64,000 bases of DNA. It comes from Rhodococcus triatomae BKS 15-14. Lineage in GTDB: Bacteria > Actinomycetota > Actinomycetes > Mycobacteriales > Mycobacteriaceae. The notes below the pieces were generated by a model. The model had not been told where the DNA came from and did no database searches. It saw only the letters and a program-made list of their open reading frames with translations. Made by a program: the position numbers and the translations under genes. Within the stretch, counting starts at the first letter, position 1. Every line of letters begins with the position of its first letter. The stretch spans positions 186,001 through 250,000 of the forward strand of contig AODO01000006.1 in NCBI GenBank assembly GCA_000341795.1. The letters are read 5' to 3'. Of the stretch, positions 30,900 through 39,461 are shown piece by piece.

Positions 30900-32414
30900 T
30901 CACCGTGGTCGGCGCCGTCCGGGGCCGACTCGAAAGCGTTCACTCACGGCGGCATTCTTCGAACCGACGAGTTGTGCCAAGGCTCTTCGCAGGACCACCC
31001 GGTCGTCGAAGATGCGTTCGTGCCCGCCGAAGGTCTGGGCGCGGTCGTGTCCCCGGCCGGCGATCACCACCACGTCGCCGGGCGCGGCGCAGGCGACCGC
31101 CGCGGCGATCGCGGCGCCACGATCTTCGATGACGAGAACCTCTGTGTTGCCCGCACTTCGGGCTCCCTGCGCGACGTCCTCGCGCAACTGCGCCGCGTCG
31201 TCCGAATGAGGGCTTTCGTCGGTGACGATGACGGTGTCGGCGAACGTGGCTGCGGTCGAGCCGAGGGGGCCGCGTTTGCCGGGATCACGACCACCGGTCG
31301 CCCCGACGACGGCGATGAGGTGTCCGCGACTCAGGGACCGAAGGTAGGGGAACAGCCGCCGCTGCCCCGCGGTGTTGTGCATGTAGTCGACGAACGCGAG
31401 GAAGGGCTGACCGGCGTCGACCCTCTCGAGACGGCCGGGTACGGCGGACAGGTGCTCGATGCCCTCGATGACCGCGTCCAACTCGATGCCACCTCGCACC
31501 GCGAGCGCCGTCAGCGCGGCGAGCGCGTTGTCGACCTGGTGCGCGCCGAGGAGTCGCAGCCGCACAGTCCTGGCCGGTCCCACTCCGTGCAGCGTGAAGG
31601 AGGTACCGCTCTCGTCGGCGTGGATCCCGCTCGCACAGATGTCCGCTGCCGTTGTCGCCGTGGAGAACGTCAGGTGGGGAACGAGGGCGGTGGCGGCGAG
31701 TCGGCGCCCGAAGTCGTCGTCGATGCCGATCGCGGCAGCTCCACACCGTCCCGGCGCGAACAGCCTGGCCTTCGCCGCGAAGTACGTGTCCATGTCGGTG
31801 TGGAAGTCGAGATGATCGCGGGCGAGGTTGGTGAACACCCCGACCCGAAAGTCGGTGCCGTCGACGCGATTCAACGCGAGACCGTGACTGGATACCTCCA
31901 TGGCCACGGCGGCGAGACGTGTCTCGACGAAGGTGGCGAGCGTCTGCTGTAGTTCGCACGCCTCCGGCGTCGTTCTGGTCGCCGGACGAGCACGCCCGTC
32001 TCCCCGGATGCCGACCCCGGTGATCAGCCCGGTCGGCACTCCCGCTGTGCGCAGACCCGCATCCAGGAGGTAGGCGGTGCTGGTCTTCCCGTTGGTTCCC
32101 GTGACGCCGTACACCTCGAGGGTCGCCGACGGGTTGCCGTGAATCCACGCCGCGAGCGGTCCGAGCACCCGGCGGGGCTCGCGCACGACCACCGTGGGCA
32201 GGACAGCCGAGATTCTGTCGGACAACATGGCTACGGCGCCACGCGAGACCGCTTCGGCGGTGAACTGCGCGCCGTGATGTCGTCGTCCCGGCAGCGCCAC
32301 GTACAGATCGCCTGGCTGGACTCGCCGTGAATCCTGACAGATTCCGGTGACCACGACGTCGCCGGGACCGGCGAGGCGACCAGCGCCGTCGAGGCGGCGG
32401 GTCAACTCGTGCAA
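30900..32414 (-). CDS. MurE-like Mur ligase with altered substrate motif
   Basis: A 504-residue Mur ligase. The ATP loop is VTGTNGKTSTAYLLD, and the N-terminal, central and C-terminal domains are all present (QDSRRVQPGDLYVALPGRRH; NLARDHLDFHTDMDTYFAAK; VVGATGGRDPGKRG). True MurE enzymes select diaminopimelate with a DNPR motif; here the aligned stretch is TDESPHSDD, so the Asn-Pro-Arg part is lost. VDYMHNTAGQ also departs from the common VDYAH-x-P. It is probably a paralogue using another amino acid or amine. The start is TTG. It stands outside any cell-wall cluster and converges with the methyltransferase gene. Confidence 0.82.
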   Translation of the reverse strand: MHELTRRLDGAGRLAGPGDVVVTGICQDSRRVQPGDLYVALPGRRHHGAQFTAEAVSRGAVAMLSDRISAVLPTVVVREPRRVLGPLAAWIHGNPSATLEVYGVTGTNGKTSTAYLLDAGLRTAGVPTGLITGVGIRGDGRARPATRTTPEACELQQTLATFVETRLAAVAMEVSSHGLALNRVDGTDFRVGVFTNLARDHLDFHTDMDTYFAAKARLFAPGRCGAAAIGIDDDFGRRLAATALVPHLTFSTATTAADICASGIHADESGTSFTLHGVGPARTVRLRLLGAHQVDNALAALTALAVRGGIELDAVIEGIEHLSAVPGRLERVDAGQPFLAFVDYMHNTAGQRRLFPYLRSLSRGHLIAVVGATGGRDPGKRGPLGSTAATFADTVIVTDESPHSDDAAQLREDVAQGARSAGNTEVLVIEDRGAAIAAAVACAAPGDVVVIAGRGHDRAQTFGGHERIFDDRVVLRRALAQLVGSKNAAVSERFRVGPGRRRPR

Positions 32415-32672
32415 CGGCCGAGGCGCGGGCCGGTGTGGATTGTCGATCGTCGCACCTCCGCCCTACAGGTTCGACCGGAAGGCGCTGGTCGCACGGGCTG
32501 TGTCTGGGTGCAGCCTACCGCCGTCGACGTGACCGGGATGTGCAACCGGCGGCTCAACCGCACTGTCGGACATGATCACGGCGGGCCCGGAAAAGACGGG
32601 CACAACACCCTGTCGGCCCCTTCCCCGCGACTGTTTCCGTGAGATCTGCCGATCAGGTCCGGCTCCATGGGT

Positions 32673-33116
32673 TCAGCCGGGGAGAGCGCTCAGGTCGTCG
32701 GGTGCCGAAACGGTCAGGACGCGGTCGAGCCAGACCACCGAGTCGAGCAGCACCTGCGCCTGTTCCTCGCGTTTCGTGGACTGGGCCACCGACTCGAGAT
32801 GCCGGTGCATCTGCTCGGGTTCACCGTCGAGGACGTCGAGCACAGCCGCCCACACACTCCCCGCAGGTCCCGGCAGGGTCTCCGCGGGGACCGCGGATCC
32901 GTCAGGATTCATCACATGGATCGCGAACTCGGCGGGTCCCGTCTCCTGCCCCATCGCGGAGGCGATGACATCCGCGGTGGTCGTGACCACCCATTCGAGC
33001 ACTGACACGTAGTCGTCGTGGGCGGGATCGGGCGACAGGACCAGCTCGGCGACCTCCCCGGTCAGCTCGTCCCATTGCGCATTCCCGACGTCCGCGAGCA
33101 ACCGACCTCCGGTCAT
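32673..33116 (-). CDS. Unrecognised 147-residue acidic protein
   Basis: I do not recognise the family. The protein begins MTGGRLLADVGNAQWDELTG, is acidic and helix-rich, and has no membrane segment. The ATG at 33116 is one of two possible starts; another lies about 11 codons upstream. The gene is downstream of the HspR-like regulator on the same strand, 141 bases away, so joint transcription is possible. No catalytic motif is visible. Confidence 0.55.
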   Translation of the reverse strand: MTGGRLLADVGNAQWDELTGEVAELVLSPDPAHDDYVSVLEWVVTTTADVIASAMGQETGPAEFAIHVMNPDGSAVPAETLPGPAGSVWAAVLDVLDGEPEQMHRHLESVAQSTKREEQAQVLLDSVVWLDRVLTVSAPDDLSALPG

Positions 33117-33257
33117 CGCGCCTCGACGGTCTCGTCCTTCACCGGTCATGGTGATCGAATGCCCAGCGTCGCCGGCCTTCACACCTCCCCGGCGGAGCGG
33201 CAGCGGAAACGCACCGTCGAGCCGCGCTCGGAGCTGGGCGCTGAACGGATCAGCGCG

Positions 33258-33668
33258 TCAACTGGCGTCTCGTCGACGTCCTCCCCCGTCGGAGCGTTCT
33301 CGCCGTAGTTGCGCGTTGTCGGTTCTCAACCGATCGTTGTCGGATCGGAGTTTGGCGTTGTCGGAGGTCAGTTGCGCGTTCGTGGACTCCAGCAGGCCGG
33401 CCCCGGTTTGCAGGGCCAGAATCCGTTCCACGGCAGCAAGGTTGACACCTTCTGCGAGTAGATCGGTGATCTGCCGCAATCTCGCGATGTCGTCCTCGCT
33501 GTAGCGGCGAGTGCCTCCCGCGGTGCGAACCGGCGTAAGCAGGCCCTTGCTCTCGTACAACCGGAGCGCCTGCTGCCCCACGCCGGAGAGTTCCGAGGCC
33601 ACCGAGATGCCGTACACCCCGCGCTGTGAACGCCCCGTCGGTGCTTCCCCGGATGGGCTCTTCGTCAT
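33258..33668 (-). CDS. HspR-like MerR family regulator
   Basis: A 136-residue regulator of the HspR branch. GISVASELSGVGQQALRLYE and GGTRRYSEDDIARLRQITDL form the DNA-binding part. The C-terminus is a coiled coil with repeating NAQL-x-SDNAKL-type heptads ending in a basic tail (GGGRRRDAS). HspR proteins repress heat-shock genes. It is divergent from the Hsp20 gene, as expected for its target. I could not find the classic CTTGAGT-N7-ACTCAAG operator, so the binding site here may differ. Confidence 0.85.
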   Translation of the reverse strand: MTKSPSGEAPTGRSQRGVYGISVASELSGVGQQALRLYESKGLLTPVRTAGGTRRYSEDDIARLRQITDLLAEGVNLAAVERILALQTGAGLLESTNAQLTSDNAKLRSDNDRLRTDNAQLRRERSDGGGRRRDAS

Positions 33669-33816
33669 CGAATCCTCGTTCCCTACTCGTACCGTTGCCT
33701 CAGCCTAGCAGTGGTGGTATAAGAAATCTATGTCCGGCAATGCAGATAATGCGCTTGCCGAGACAGATATCAGCAGAAGAACAAGCCACGAGGAAGGGCT
33801 CCCGGAGGTGATGACA

Positions 33817-34239
33817 ATGTTGATGCGCACCGACCCGTTCCGCGACCTCGACCGCTGGACCCAGCAGGCCCTGGGAACCATGGCGCGACCGGCTGCCATG
33901 CCGATGGACGCCTGGCGTGAGGGCGACGACTTCGTCGTCGAGTTCGACCTACCCGGTGTCCGAGCCGACTCCCTGAACCTCGACGTCGAACACAACACCG
34001 TCACCGTGCACGCCGAACGGCCGCCTCGCGACGACGGACTCGAGATGATCGTCGCCGAGCGCCCCCGCGGGGTGTTCAGTCGGCAACTGTTCCTCGGCGA
34101 CAACCTCGACAGCGCCCGGATCGAGGCCACCTACAAGGACGGGGTGCTTCGGCTGACGATCCCGGTCGCCGAGCGAGCAAAGCCACGCAGGATCGCCGTC
34201 AACACCGCAACGAGCGACCACGAGGCGATCACCGCCTGA
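33817..34239 (+). CDS. Hsp20/alpha-crystallin family small heat-shock protein
   Basis: A 140-residue small heat-shock protein. The alpha-crystallin domain runs from about [20 protein letters not shown] to [20 protein letters not shown], with the signature GVLxLTIP. These chaperones hold unfolding proteins in oligomers. The ATG at 33817 ([11 protein letters not shown]) follows GGAGG by 8 bases; an upstream ATG extension lacks similarity. A divergent HspR-like gene probably represses it. The following 175-residue gene is separated by 37 bases and may share the transcript. Confidence 0.92.
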   Translation: MLMRTDPFRDLDRWTQQALGTMARPAAMPMDAWREGDDFVVEFDLPGVRADSLNLDVEHNTVTVHAERPPRDDGLEMIVAERPRGVFSRQLFLGDNLDSARIEATYKDGVLRLTIPVAERAKPRRIAVNTATSDHEAITA

Positions 34240-34276
34240 CCCCGTGCCCCGTTCTCCCGACGGGAGGTGACCCATC

Positions 34277-34804
34277 ATGAGCACCGACGCGGAAGGTCTC
34301 GTGTTCCACACGACAGTCGTCGATTCTGCTTACAGCGGGACGGATCTCATGACTCTCCAGCGCTACCCCTCCGCACACGACACGCACGGCGAACAGCGCC
34401 CGCACTTCGTACCCACGATCGCCCTCTCCTCGACCTTTCCGGTCGGCGTGGTGGCGGCCGCCGCCATCGGCTCGCTCCTGCTCGCCGCACTCGTCGCCCT
34501 CGGCACGGCGGCCTGCATCCTCCTCGCCGGTCTGATGATCCGGGCGCCGCGAGCGGGGCCGACACGAACAGGACCGATGCCCACCGGACAGAGGAAACCG
34601 ACACGGCCGACGCCGACCGTTGCCACCGCTCCACGCACACCGACAGGCGGGACGATCGTCCGCACCGATCCCGGACACCCTGCAGGACTGGCGGATCCAC
34701 ATCACGAACAAGGACGGCACGACGATGCACACCGACCCCGGATCCCCGTACCGCTGGATCATTCGGTGCAGCCACTGCGATCACCAACTCCACGCGGCCG
34801 GTGA
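34277..34804 (+). CDS. Small membrane protein downstream of Hsp20
   Basis: The product of up to 175 residues begins MSTDAEGLVFHTTVVDSAYS and has a strong hydrophobic region of about 38 residues near positions 50-90 (GVVAAAAIGSLLLAALVALG), enough for one or two membrane spans. The tail is Pro/Thr/Arg-rich. GGGAGG lies 9 bases before the ATG, so translation is likely. The C-terminal part overlaps the following zinc-ribbon frame by 80 bases. I do not recognise the family. Confidence 0.5.
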   Translation: MSTDAEGLVFHTTVVDSAYSGTDLMTLQRYPSAHDTHGEQRPHFVPTIALSSTFPVGVVAAAAIGSLLLAALVALGTAACILLAGLMIRAPRAGPTRTGPMPTGQRKPTRPTPTVATAPRTPTGGTIVRTDPGHPAGLADPHHEQGRHDDAHRPRIPVPLDHSVQPLRSPTPRGR

Positions 34805-34961
34805 CCGCGCGACCGCCGAAGCGTTCGCACGCACCAACGGATGGGTCACCACCACGCCCGTGCAGTGTCCGGGATGCGCCACCACGAGCGCCCGTCGCCT
34901 CCCGGCCGAGAACTCGGACGGACCGCCGGGTGCCGAGGTGCACCGCAGCACCGCCGCATGA
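34725..34961 (+). CDS. 78-residue zinc-ribbon protein
   Basis: A short frame beginning MHTDPGSPYRWIIRCSHCDH. Two Cys-x-x-Cys pairs, CSHC and CPGC, are spaced by about 37 residues, as in small zinc ribbons. AAGGA lies about 10 bases before the ATG, and an in-frame extension further upstream (DTLQDWRIHITNKDGTT) is also possible. Function is unknown; RNA or DNA binding is a guess from the fold only. It overlaps the end of the upstream membrane protein gene. Confidence 0.5.
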   Translation: MHTDPGSPYRWIIRCSHCDHQLHAAGDRATAEAFARTNGWVTTTPVQCPGCATTSARRLPAENSDGPPGAEVHRSTAA

Positions 34962-35098
34962 CGACGGCCAACGCCTTCTCCGTGTTCCGCCCTCCAGCGT
35001 TGGACACATGACCGCGTCGAGATCCGTCCATCGATCGACCTGCCCCCGCTCGGCCGCTTCACACCGGAGCACCCGCCTCCCCACCACGGAGATCCCCG

Positions 35099-35551
35099 AT
35101 GCGTATCGACGTTCACCGACTCGACCAGCCGCTGATCGAGAGCGGCACCAGTCCCAGCCGCCGCCGGATCGCCGGTGCCCGCGGCCCGACCGTCGCCTCG
35201 GTGAGCGGTGACCTCGACATCACGGTGCTGCCGGCATTCGAACAGGCAATTGAACGTGCGATCAGGGACGCGACCGGCCGCACGCTGATCGTCGACCTCT
35301 CACGTCTCGACTTCCTCGCCATCTGCGGAGTCCAGGCCCTCGCGGAGGCTCAAGACGATGCCTGCCGGCACGGACTGGCGATGCTCCTCGTCCCGCCGCC
35401 CCCGCCGTCGCACCGAGCACTCACCGCGACGGGCATGACCGGTCACTTCGACACGCACCCGTCCGTCCGAGCAGCGGTCGACGCGCGTCGCACCGCCCTG
35501 ACCGCACATCTCGACATCCACGAAACCGTCACCCGTTCCTGCAACAACTGA
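35099..35551 (+). CDS. Orphan STAS-domain protein
   Basis: A 150-residue STAS protein. The phosphorylation-loop region reads TLIVDLSRLDFLAICGVQAL; the Ser expected after the FLA segment is Ile, so RsbW-type phosphorylation is unlikely. The N-terminal 40 residues differ from those of the other orphan STAS proteins, and the C-terminus has an unusual PPPPP run (VPPPPPSH). It probably acts by protein binding within the stress network. The Arr gene follows 67 bases downstream. Confidence 0.75.
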   Translation: MRIDVHRLDQPLIESGTSPSRRRIAGARGPTVASVSGDLDITVLPAFEQAIERAIRDATGRTLIVDLSRLDFLAICGVQALAEAQDDACRHGLAMLLVPPPPPSHRALTATGMTGHFDTHPSVRAAVDARRTALTAHLDIHETVTRSCNN

Positions 35552-35618
35552 AGCCGCGTCCCACACGACGATTTCGGTGGAGGGATGATGGTCCGGGACG
35601 TGACGAGAGGATGACCCG

Positions 35619-36041
35619 GTGACCGGACTGCTCGACGAGGGACCGTTCTTCCATGGCACGATCGCGGACCTGCGCGTGGGTGAGTTCCTCACCGCGGGCC
35701 GCCCCTCGAACTACCGACCCGAGATCGTCATGAACCACATCTATTTCACCGCCCTCGTCGACGGGGCCGGTCTCGCGGCACAGATCGCAGCAGAACTCTC
35801 GACCGGTGACGCCGTGCCGCGAGTCTACGAAGTGGAGCCCACCGGCGATTTCGACAACGATCCGAACGTCACCGACAAGAAGTTCCCCGGCAATCCCACT
35901 CGGTCGTACCGCAGCAGTGCCCCACTGCGCATCGTCCGGGAGATCACCGAGTGGACGCGGCTGACGCCCGAAGAGCTTCAGACCTGGAGGGAACGGCTGA
36001 CGACGATTCTCTCGAGCGAGCGCGGCGAGATCCTCAACTGA
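35619..36041 (+). CDS. arr: Rifampin ADP-ribosyltransferase
   Basis: A 140-residue Arr enzyme, which transfers ADP-ribose from NAD to the C23 hydroxyl of rifamycins and inactivates them. The protein has the compact family length. GPFFHGTIADLRVGEFLTAG, NHIYFTALVDGA and NDPNVTDKKFPGNPTRSYRS are the hallmark segments, with the NAD-contact His early and Asp later. The GTG start follows AGAGG by 8 bases. Arr genes are common on actinobacterial chromosomes. Here it is next to STAS and TetR genes and not in a mobile element. Confidence 0.92.
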   Translation: MTGLLDEGPFFHGTIADLRVGEFLTAGRPSNYRPEIVMNHIYFTALVDGAGLAAQIAAELSTGDAVPRVYEVEPTGDFDNDPNVTDKKFPGNPTRSYRSSAPLRIVREITEWTRLTPEELQTWRERLTTILSSERGEILN

Positions 36042-36083
36042 GGCAAGGCCGCCGCCACCCGCCGGCACGGCCACCCGGACGAT

Positions 36084-36692
36084 TCAGTGCTTGGGCGGGA
36101 CGGGCATTCCGAGTGCACGCAGGATGAACGGCACGGTGTTGGCGACGGATACCTCCACCCGACCGCCGGCCACCAGGTCCGGCCTCTGGGAATCGAGGCA
36201 GGCCATGATCAGCTGCCGGGTGGCGGCAGGATCCGCGTCGGCGAACACACCCTGGTCGATGCCGTCCAGCAGGAGGTCCTCGACGAGTTCGGCCAGGGGT
36301 TCGAGATGGGCGAAGAACTGTTGACGGTCCTCCGGCGGAAGCATCGATGCAACCGAGACGGTCACTCCACGTTGCAGTGAGAACTCGATGAGGACGAGTT
36401 TGACGAGAACCTGCAATCGGTCGACGGGGTCGGTGCGATCGGCGAGTTCGCGCTCGGCCAGCGCCATGAATCGCGTCATCTGGCGTTCGGACCACGCGAG
36501 AAGGAGTGTGGTCTTGTCCGGAAAATAGTTGTACACCGCGGTGCGGGCGACACCCACCGTCTCCGCGATCGTCTGCAACTTGAGGTCCTGCCACGGTCTC
36601 TCGTGCAGTTCGACCGCGAAGGCGTCGAGCATTGCCTCGCGGGTGGCGGCCTTGTGCTCTGCCAGGGTGGACCCGGCTGTCAGTTTGGGCAT
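36084..36692 (-). CDS. TetR family transcriptional regulator
   Basis: A 202-residue TetR repressor. The helix-turn-helix is LQTIAETVGVARTAVYNYFP near residue 40; the C-terminal ligand domain has no clear subfamily. It is the third gene of a minus-strand operon whose promoter contains a perfect 16-bp palindrome (37371-37386), so autoregulation of the membrane protein and the 85-residue protein is likely. Its start overlaps the upstream 85-residue gene by 13 bases. Confidence 0.88.
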   Translation of the reverse strand: MPKLTAGSTLAEHKAATREAMLDAFAVELHERPWQDLKLQTIAETVGVARTAVYNYFPDKTTLLLAWSERQMTRFMALAERELADRTDPVDRLQVLVKLVLIEFSLQRGVTVSVASMLPPEDRQQFFAHLEPLAELVEDLLLDGIDQGVFADADPAATRQLIMACLDSQRPDLVAGGRVEVSVANTVPFILRALGMPVPPKH

Positions 36693-36937
36693 CGCCGGTC
36701 CTCCGCGCTCGTCGGGGTGCCCTGGCCGAAAAGCTCGGCCACGACGTCAGGGTCACCCTGCCACGATGCGATTCGGTCGACGATCAAACTCGTCGAGACG
36801 TGTTCGAGTGCGGCAGCGACGGCATCGATCTGCTGCGCCGAGAGATCGATGCGCCGCGCGAGGCGCTGCAGTTCGACGGCAACGATTCGTTGTGTCGTGA
36901 GGTGCACCGCGCCGAGAACATCGGTGTGGCTGGTCAA
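36680..36937 (-). CDS. Unrecognised 85-residue helical protein
   Basis: A short product starting MTSHTDVLGAVHLTTQRIVA from a TTG codon that overlaps the stop of the membrane protein gene as TTGA, and overlapping the TetR start by 13 bases. The core RLARRIDLSAQQIDAVAAAL is helical and faintly like the C-terminal dimerisation helix of glutamyl-tRNA reductase; I do not rely on that. Tight coupling on both sides supports it as a real gene of this operon. Confidence 0.55.
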   Translation of the reverse strand: MTSHTDVLGAVHLTTQRIVAVELQRLARRIDLSAQQIDAVAAALEHVSTSLIVDRIASWQGDPDVVAELFGQGTPTSAEDRRCPN

Positions 36938-37350
36938 GCACTCGCCCCACGACAGGCGGCCGCCGCCGCGCGCGTGGTGGCCACCGCGAGGACGAGGACG
37001 AGCAGCACGTTCACGAGGTACAGGTCGCTGAGAATGTCGTGCCGAGCGGCATGGCCGTACATCATCGGCAGGAACATACCCGCGACGAACGACGCCAGGG
37101 CGAGCCCGGTGAGGTGCTTGCCGGCCCGGGCGAGCGGAATGGCCAACACCTGCACCATTCCGGCGAACTGGGCCGCGTATCCCAGGTTGAGCAACACCAC
37201 CGAGCTGGTCGCTCCCTGCCAGCCGACGGCCAACTGCGCCGATGCGACCACCGCCATGGATGCGGCTGCGCAGACGATGACCGACAGCGCAACGCGCCGC
37301 CTCGAGATCGGAGTCGTCTGGGCCTTCACTTCGCACGCCCTCGCCGGCAT
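36934..37350 (-). CDS. Four-span membrane protein of the TetR operon
   Basis: A 138-residue protein with four hydrophobic stretches, for example VALSVIVCAAASMAVVASAQ and LTGLALASFVAGMFLPMMYG. The second pair of spans contains LYLVNVLLVLVLAVATTRAA. I chose the ATG at 37350, 9 bases after AAGGAG, over a GTG two codons earlier. Family and function are unknown. It is the first gene behind a palindromic operator and is co-transcribed with a TetR regulator, so an export or membrane-stress role is possible. Confidence 0.65.
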   Translation of the reverse strand: MPARACEVKAQTTPISRRRVALSVIVCAAASMAVVASAQLAVGWQGATSSVVLLNLGYAAQFAGMVQVLAIPLARAGKHLTGLALASFVAGMFLPMMYGHAARHDILSDLYLVNVLLVLVLAVATTRAAAAACRGASA

Positions 37351-37370
37351 CGGCACTGTCTCCTTCTTTG

Positions 37371-37386
37371 TGACGACATGTCGTCA
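37371..37386 (-). promoter_or_regulatory. 16-bp perfect palindrome, TetR operator
   Basis: TGACGACATGTCGTCA is a perfect palindrome located 20 bases upstream of the membrane protein ATG. Its position in the promoter of a TetR-ending operon makes it the likely repressor site. Confidence 0.7.
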
Positions 37387-37493
37387 TAAACCTAACAGGC
37401 GGCTTTCCGCGGACGGGAGCGCGTCCACCCCTCGCGGCGGCCACAGTTGTCCGACCAGGTGCCGAACGGCCACACCGGGAGCACACTCGAACC

Positions 37494-38486
37494 ATGCCCT
37501 CCGCACCGACGGCACCCACACCGATGCTGGCCACGCTCGGCGAACTACCCACCGGCGCGGGTTGGGCGTGGGAACTCAAGTGGGACGGGGCCCGGGCGAT
37601 CGTGCAGCTCGGGGGCGGCACGTGCCGGATCGTCAGCCGCAACGGCAACGACGTCACCGACTCCTACCCCGAGCTGATCGAACCGCTGCTCGACTCGCTC
37701 GCCGGCCGTGACGCTGTTCTCGACGGCGAGATCGTCGCGGTCGACGCCGGAGGCAGGCCGTCGTTCGGTCGACTCCAACGCCGTATGCACGTCCGCAAAC
37801 CCACCACCGCCCTGCTCCGCGAGGTTCCGGTGACGCTGTATCTGTTCGACGTTCTCGCCCTGGCGGGCGACGGCACCACCGCACTGCCCTACCGCGAACG
37901 CCGCGAACGACTCGACAGCCTCGACATCACCGGGCCGCGCGTGCAGGTGCCGCCGTCCTTCACCGACGTCACCGGTGAACGCATGCTCGACCTCGCCCGC
38001 GAGCACGGCCTCGAGGGAGTCGTCGCCAAGCGCGTCGACTCCCCCTACCAGCCGGGCAGGCGATCTCCGACCTGGATCAAGCACCCGCTCCGCGCCAACA
38101 CGGAGGGCGTGATCGTCGGCTGGGTGGACGGCTCCGGCGCAGCGGCCGGCGGAATCGGCGCACTCCTGCTCGGCGCCTACGACGACCCGGACGACGACGC
38201 GAAAGGTGTTCGCGCACTGCGTTACATCGGCCGGGTGGGCACCGGCTACACCGCCACCGCCCGACGCGAACTGCGCGCCCTGCTCGAGAGAATCGAACGA
38301 CGGACCAGCCCCCTCGACATCGGACCCCCTGCGCGCGAGGCCCGCGGCGCCCACTGGACGACCCCGAGGTACGTCTGCGACGTCGAGTACCGCGAGTACG
38401 TCGGAGGCAGTCTCCGCCACCCCGCGTTCAAAGGACTGCGCACCGACAAGACGCCCGCCGAAGTCGACCTGCCCGGCCGCCACTGA
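37494..38486 (+). CDS. ATP-dependent DNA ligase, LigC/LigD-ligase type
   Basis: A 330-residue ligase. The adenylated Lys lies in ELKWDGARAIV (motif I), motif III is LYLFDVLAL, motif IV LEGVVAKRVDSPY, and motif V appears as WIKHPL. An OB-fold domain ends the protein, with RYIGRVGTGY and DVEYREYVGGSLRHPAFKGL. It lacks the polymerase and nuclease domains of full LigD, and no Ku gene is nearby, so it is a stand-alone ligase of the LigC or LigD-ligase group. Such enzymes serve double-strand break repair. The start is ATG with no strong ribosome site. Confidence 0.88.
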   Translation: MPSAPTAPTPMLATLGELPTGAGWAWELKWDGARAIVQLGGGTCRIVSRNGNDVTDSYPELIEPLLDSLAGRDAVLDGEIVAVDAGGRPSFGRLQRRMHVRKPTTALLREVPVTLYLFDVLALAGDGTTALPYRERRERLDSLDITGPRVQVPPSFTDVTGERMLDLAREHGLEGVVAKRVDSPYQPGRRSPTWIKHPLRANTEGVIVGWVDGSGAAAGGIGALLLGAYDDPDDDAKGVRALRYIGRVGTGYTATARRELRALLERIERRTSPLDIGPPAREARGAHWTTPRYVCDVEYREYVGGSLRHPAFKGLRTDKTPAEVDLPGRH

Positions 38487-38522
38487 CCCCGGGCACCGAG
38501 GGCCGAGCGGCGACCGGGGTGG

Positions 38523-39344
38523 TCAGCCCGGAGCCCGGCGGCTGAGGTGCTCCCACTGCCGGTACTCCGTTGTGCGCGCGGCGTTCATCTGCTGAACCAT
38601 GTCGTAGGAGTCCGAGCCGACGATCAGGTGCAGTGGCGGCTCGGGCAGTTCCACGAGGTCCATGATCACCGGGGCGGCCGTGCTCGGATCGGGCCCGGCG
38701 TCCTCCCCCCACATCTCCGCGAGCTGGGCGCGCAGCGACTCGTACTCCGGACGCGGCTCGGTCGCGGTGGTTCCGCGGGTGAACAGTTCGGTGCCGTACC
38801 CGCCGGGCTGGACGATCGTGACCGTGATCCCGAACGGCGCCACCTCCATCGCCAAGGCCTGGCTCACCGAGTCCAGTGCGCTCTTGCTCGCCGCGTAGAA
38901 CCCTGCCGCGGCGACCCCTCCCCCCGTTCCCATGGTCGTCACCTGCAGGATGCGCCCGAATCCCTGCGCCCGGAGATGCGGAATCACCGCCTGGGCGACC
39001 CACACCGCACCGAAGAAGTTGACCTCGAACTGTGCGCGGATCTGCTCCTCGGTGGCCTCCTCGACCATTCCGAACAGCATCGCTCCGGCGTTGTTGACGA
39101 CGACGTCGAGCCGGCCGAACGCGGCAGCGGCCCGGTCCACCGCCTCGCGCACGGCCGCACGGTCGCAGACATCGAGTGTCAGCAGGACGAGACGATCCGG
39201 GTGTTCGGCGGCCAGGGCGGCGAGTGGACCGGCGTCGCGGGCGGCTGCGACGACGCAGTCTCCGGCGTCGAGCGCCGCCTCGACGTAGGCCCTGCCCAGA
39301 CCTCTCGACGCACCCGTGACGAACCACGCTCGGGCATTGGTCAT
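38523..39344 (-). CDS. SDR family oxidoreductase
   Basis: A 273-residue short-chain dehydrogenase. The nucleotide motif is FVTGASRGLGRA, the NNAG motif VVNNAGAM, and the catalytic YxxxK is YAASK. The ATG at 39344 follows GGGAGGGG by 5 bases. It is divergent from a TetR gene, and a palindrome lies between them, so repression by that TetR protein is likely. The substrate is unknown; the sequence is of the classical SDR type without membrane segments. Confidence 0.9.
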   Translation of the reverse strand: MTNARAWFVTGASRGLGRAYVEAALDAGDCVVAAARDAGPLAALAAEHPDRLVLLTLDVCDRAAVREAVDRAAAAFGRLDVVVNNAGAMLFGMVEEATEEQIRAQFEVNFFGAVWVAQAVIPHLRAQGFGRILQVTTMGTGGGVAAAGFYAASKSALDSVSQALAMEVAPFGITVTIVQPGGYGTELFTRGTTATEPRPEYESLRAQLAEMWGEDAGPDPSTAAPVIMDLVELPEPPLHLIVGSDSYDMVQQMNAARTTEYRQWEHLSRRAPG

Positions 39345-39367
39345 GACATCCCCTCCCTGAAATGAGA

Positions 39368-39384
39368 CGAGACGGTCCGTCTCG
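39368..39384. promoter_or_regulatory. Palindrome CGAGACG-GTC-CGTCTCG
   Basis: A perfect 7-bp inverted repeat with a 3-base centre lies between the divergent SDR and TetR genes. A second, weaker half-site pair (AGACGAACCGTTCCGTCT) occurs at about 39420-39437. Together they look like the operators of the TetR protein. Confidence 0.65.
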
Positions 39385-39461
39385 CGAGTTCGAGTATGCG
39401 CACTAGGCACGGAGGTGTCAAGACGAACCGTTCCGTCTCGTCTCCCGGGTATGATCGCGTC

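Noticed and set aside
33669-33816. HspR operator (CTTGAGT-N7-ACTCAAG) expected between hspR-like and hsp20 genes
   Set aside because: I could not find this motif or a close variant; no site is claimed.
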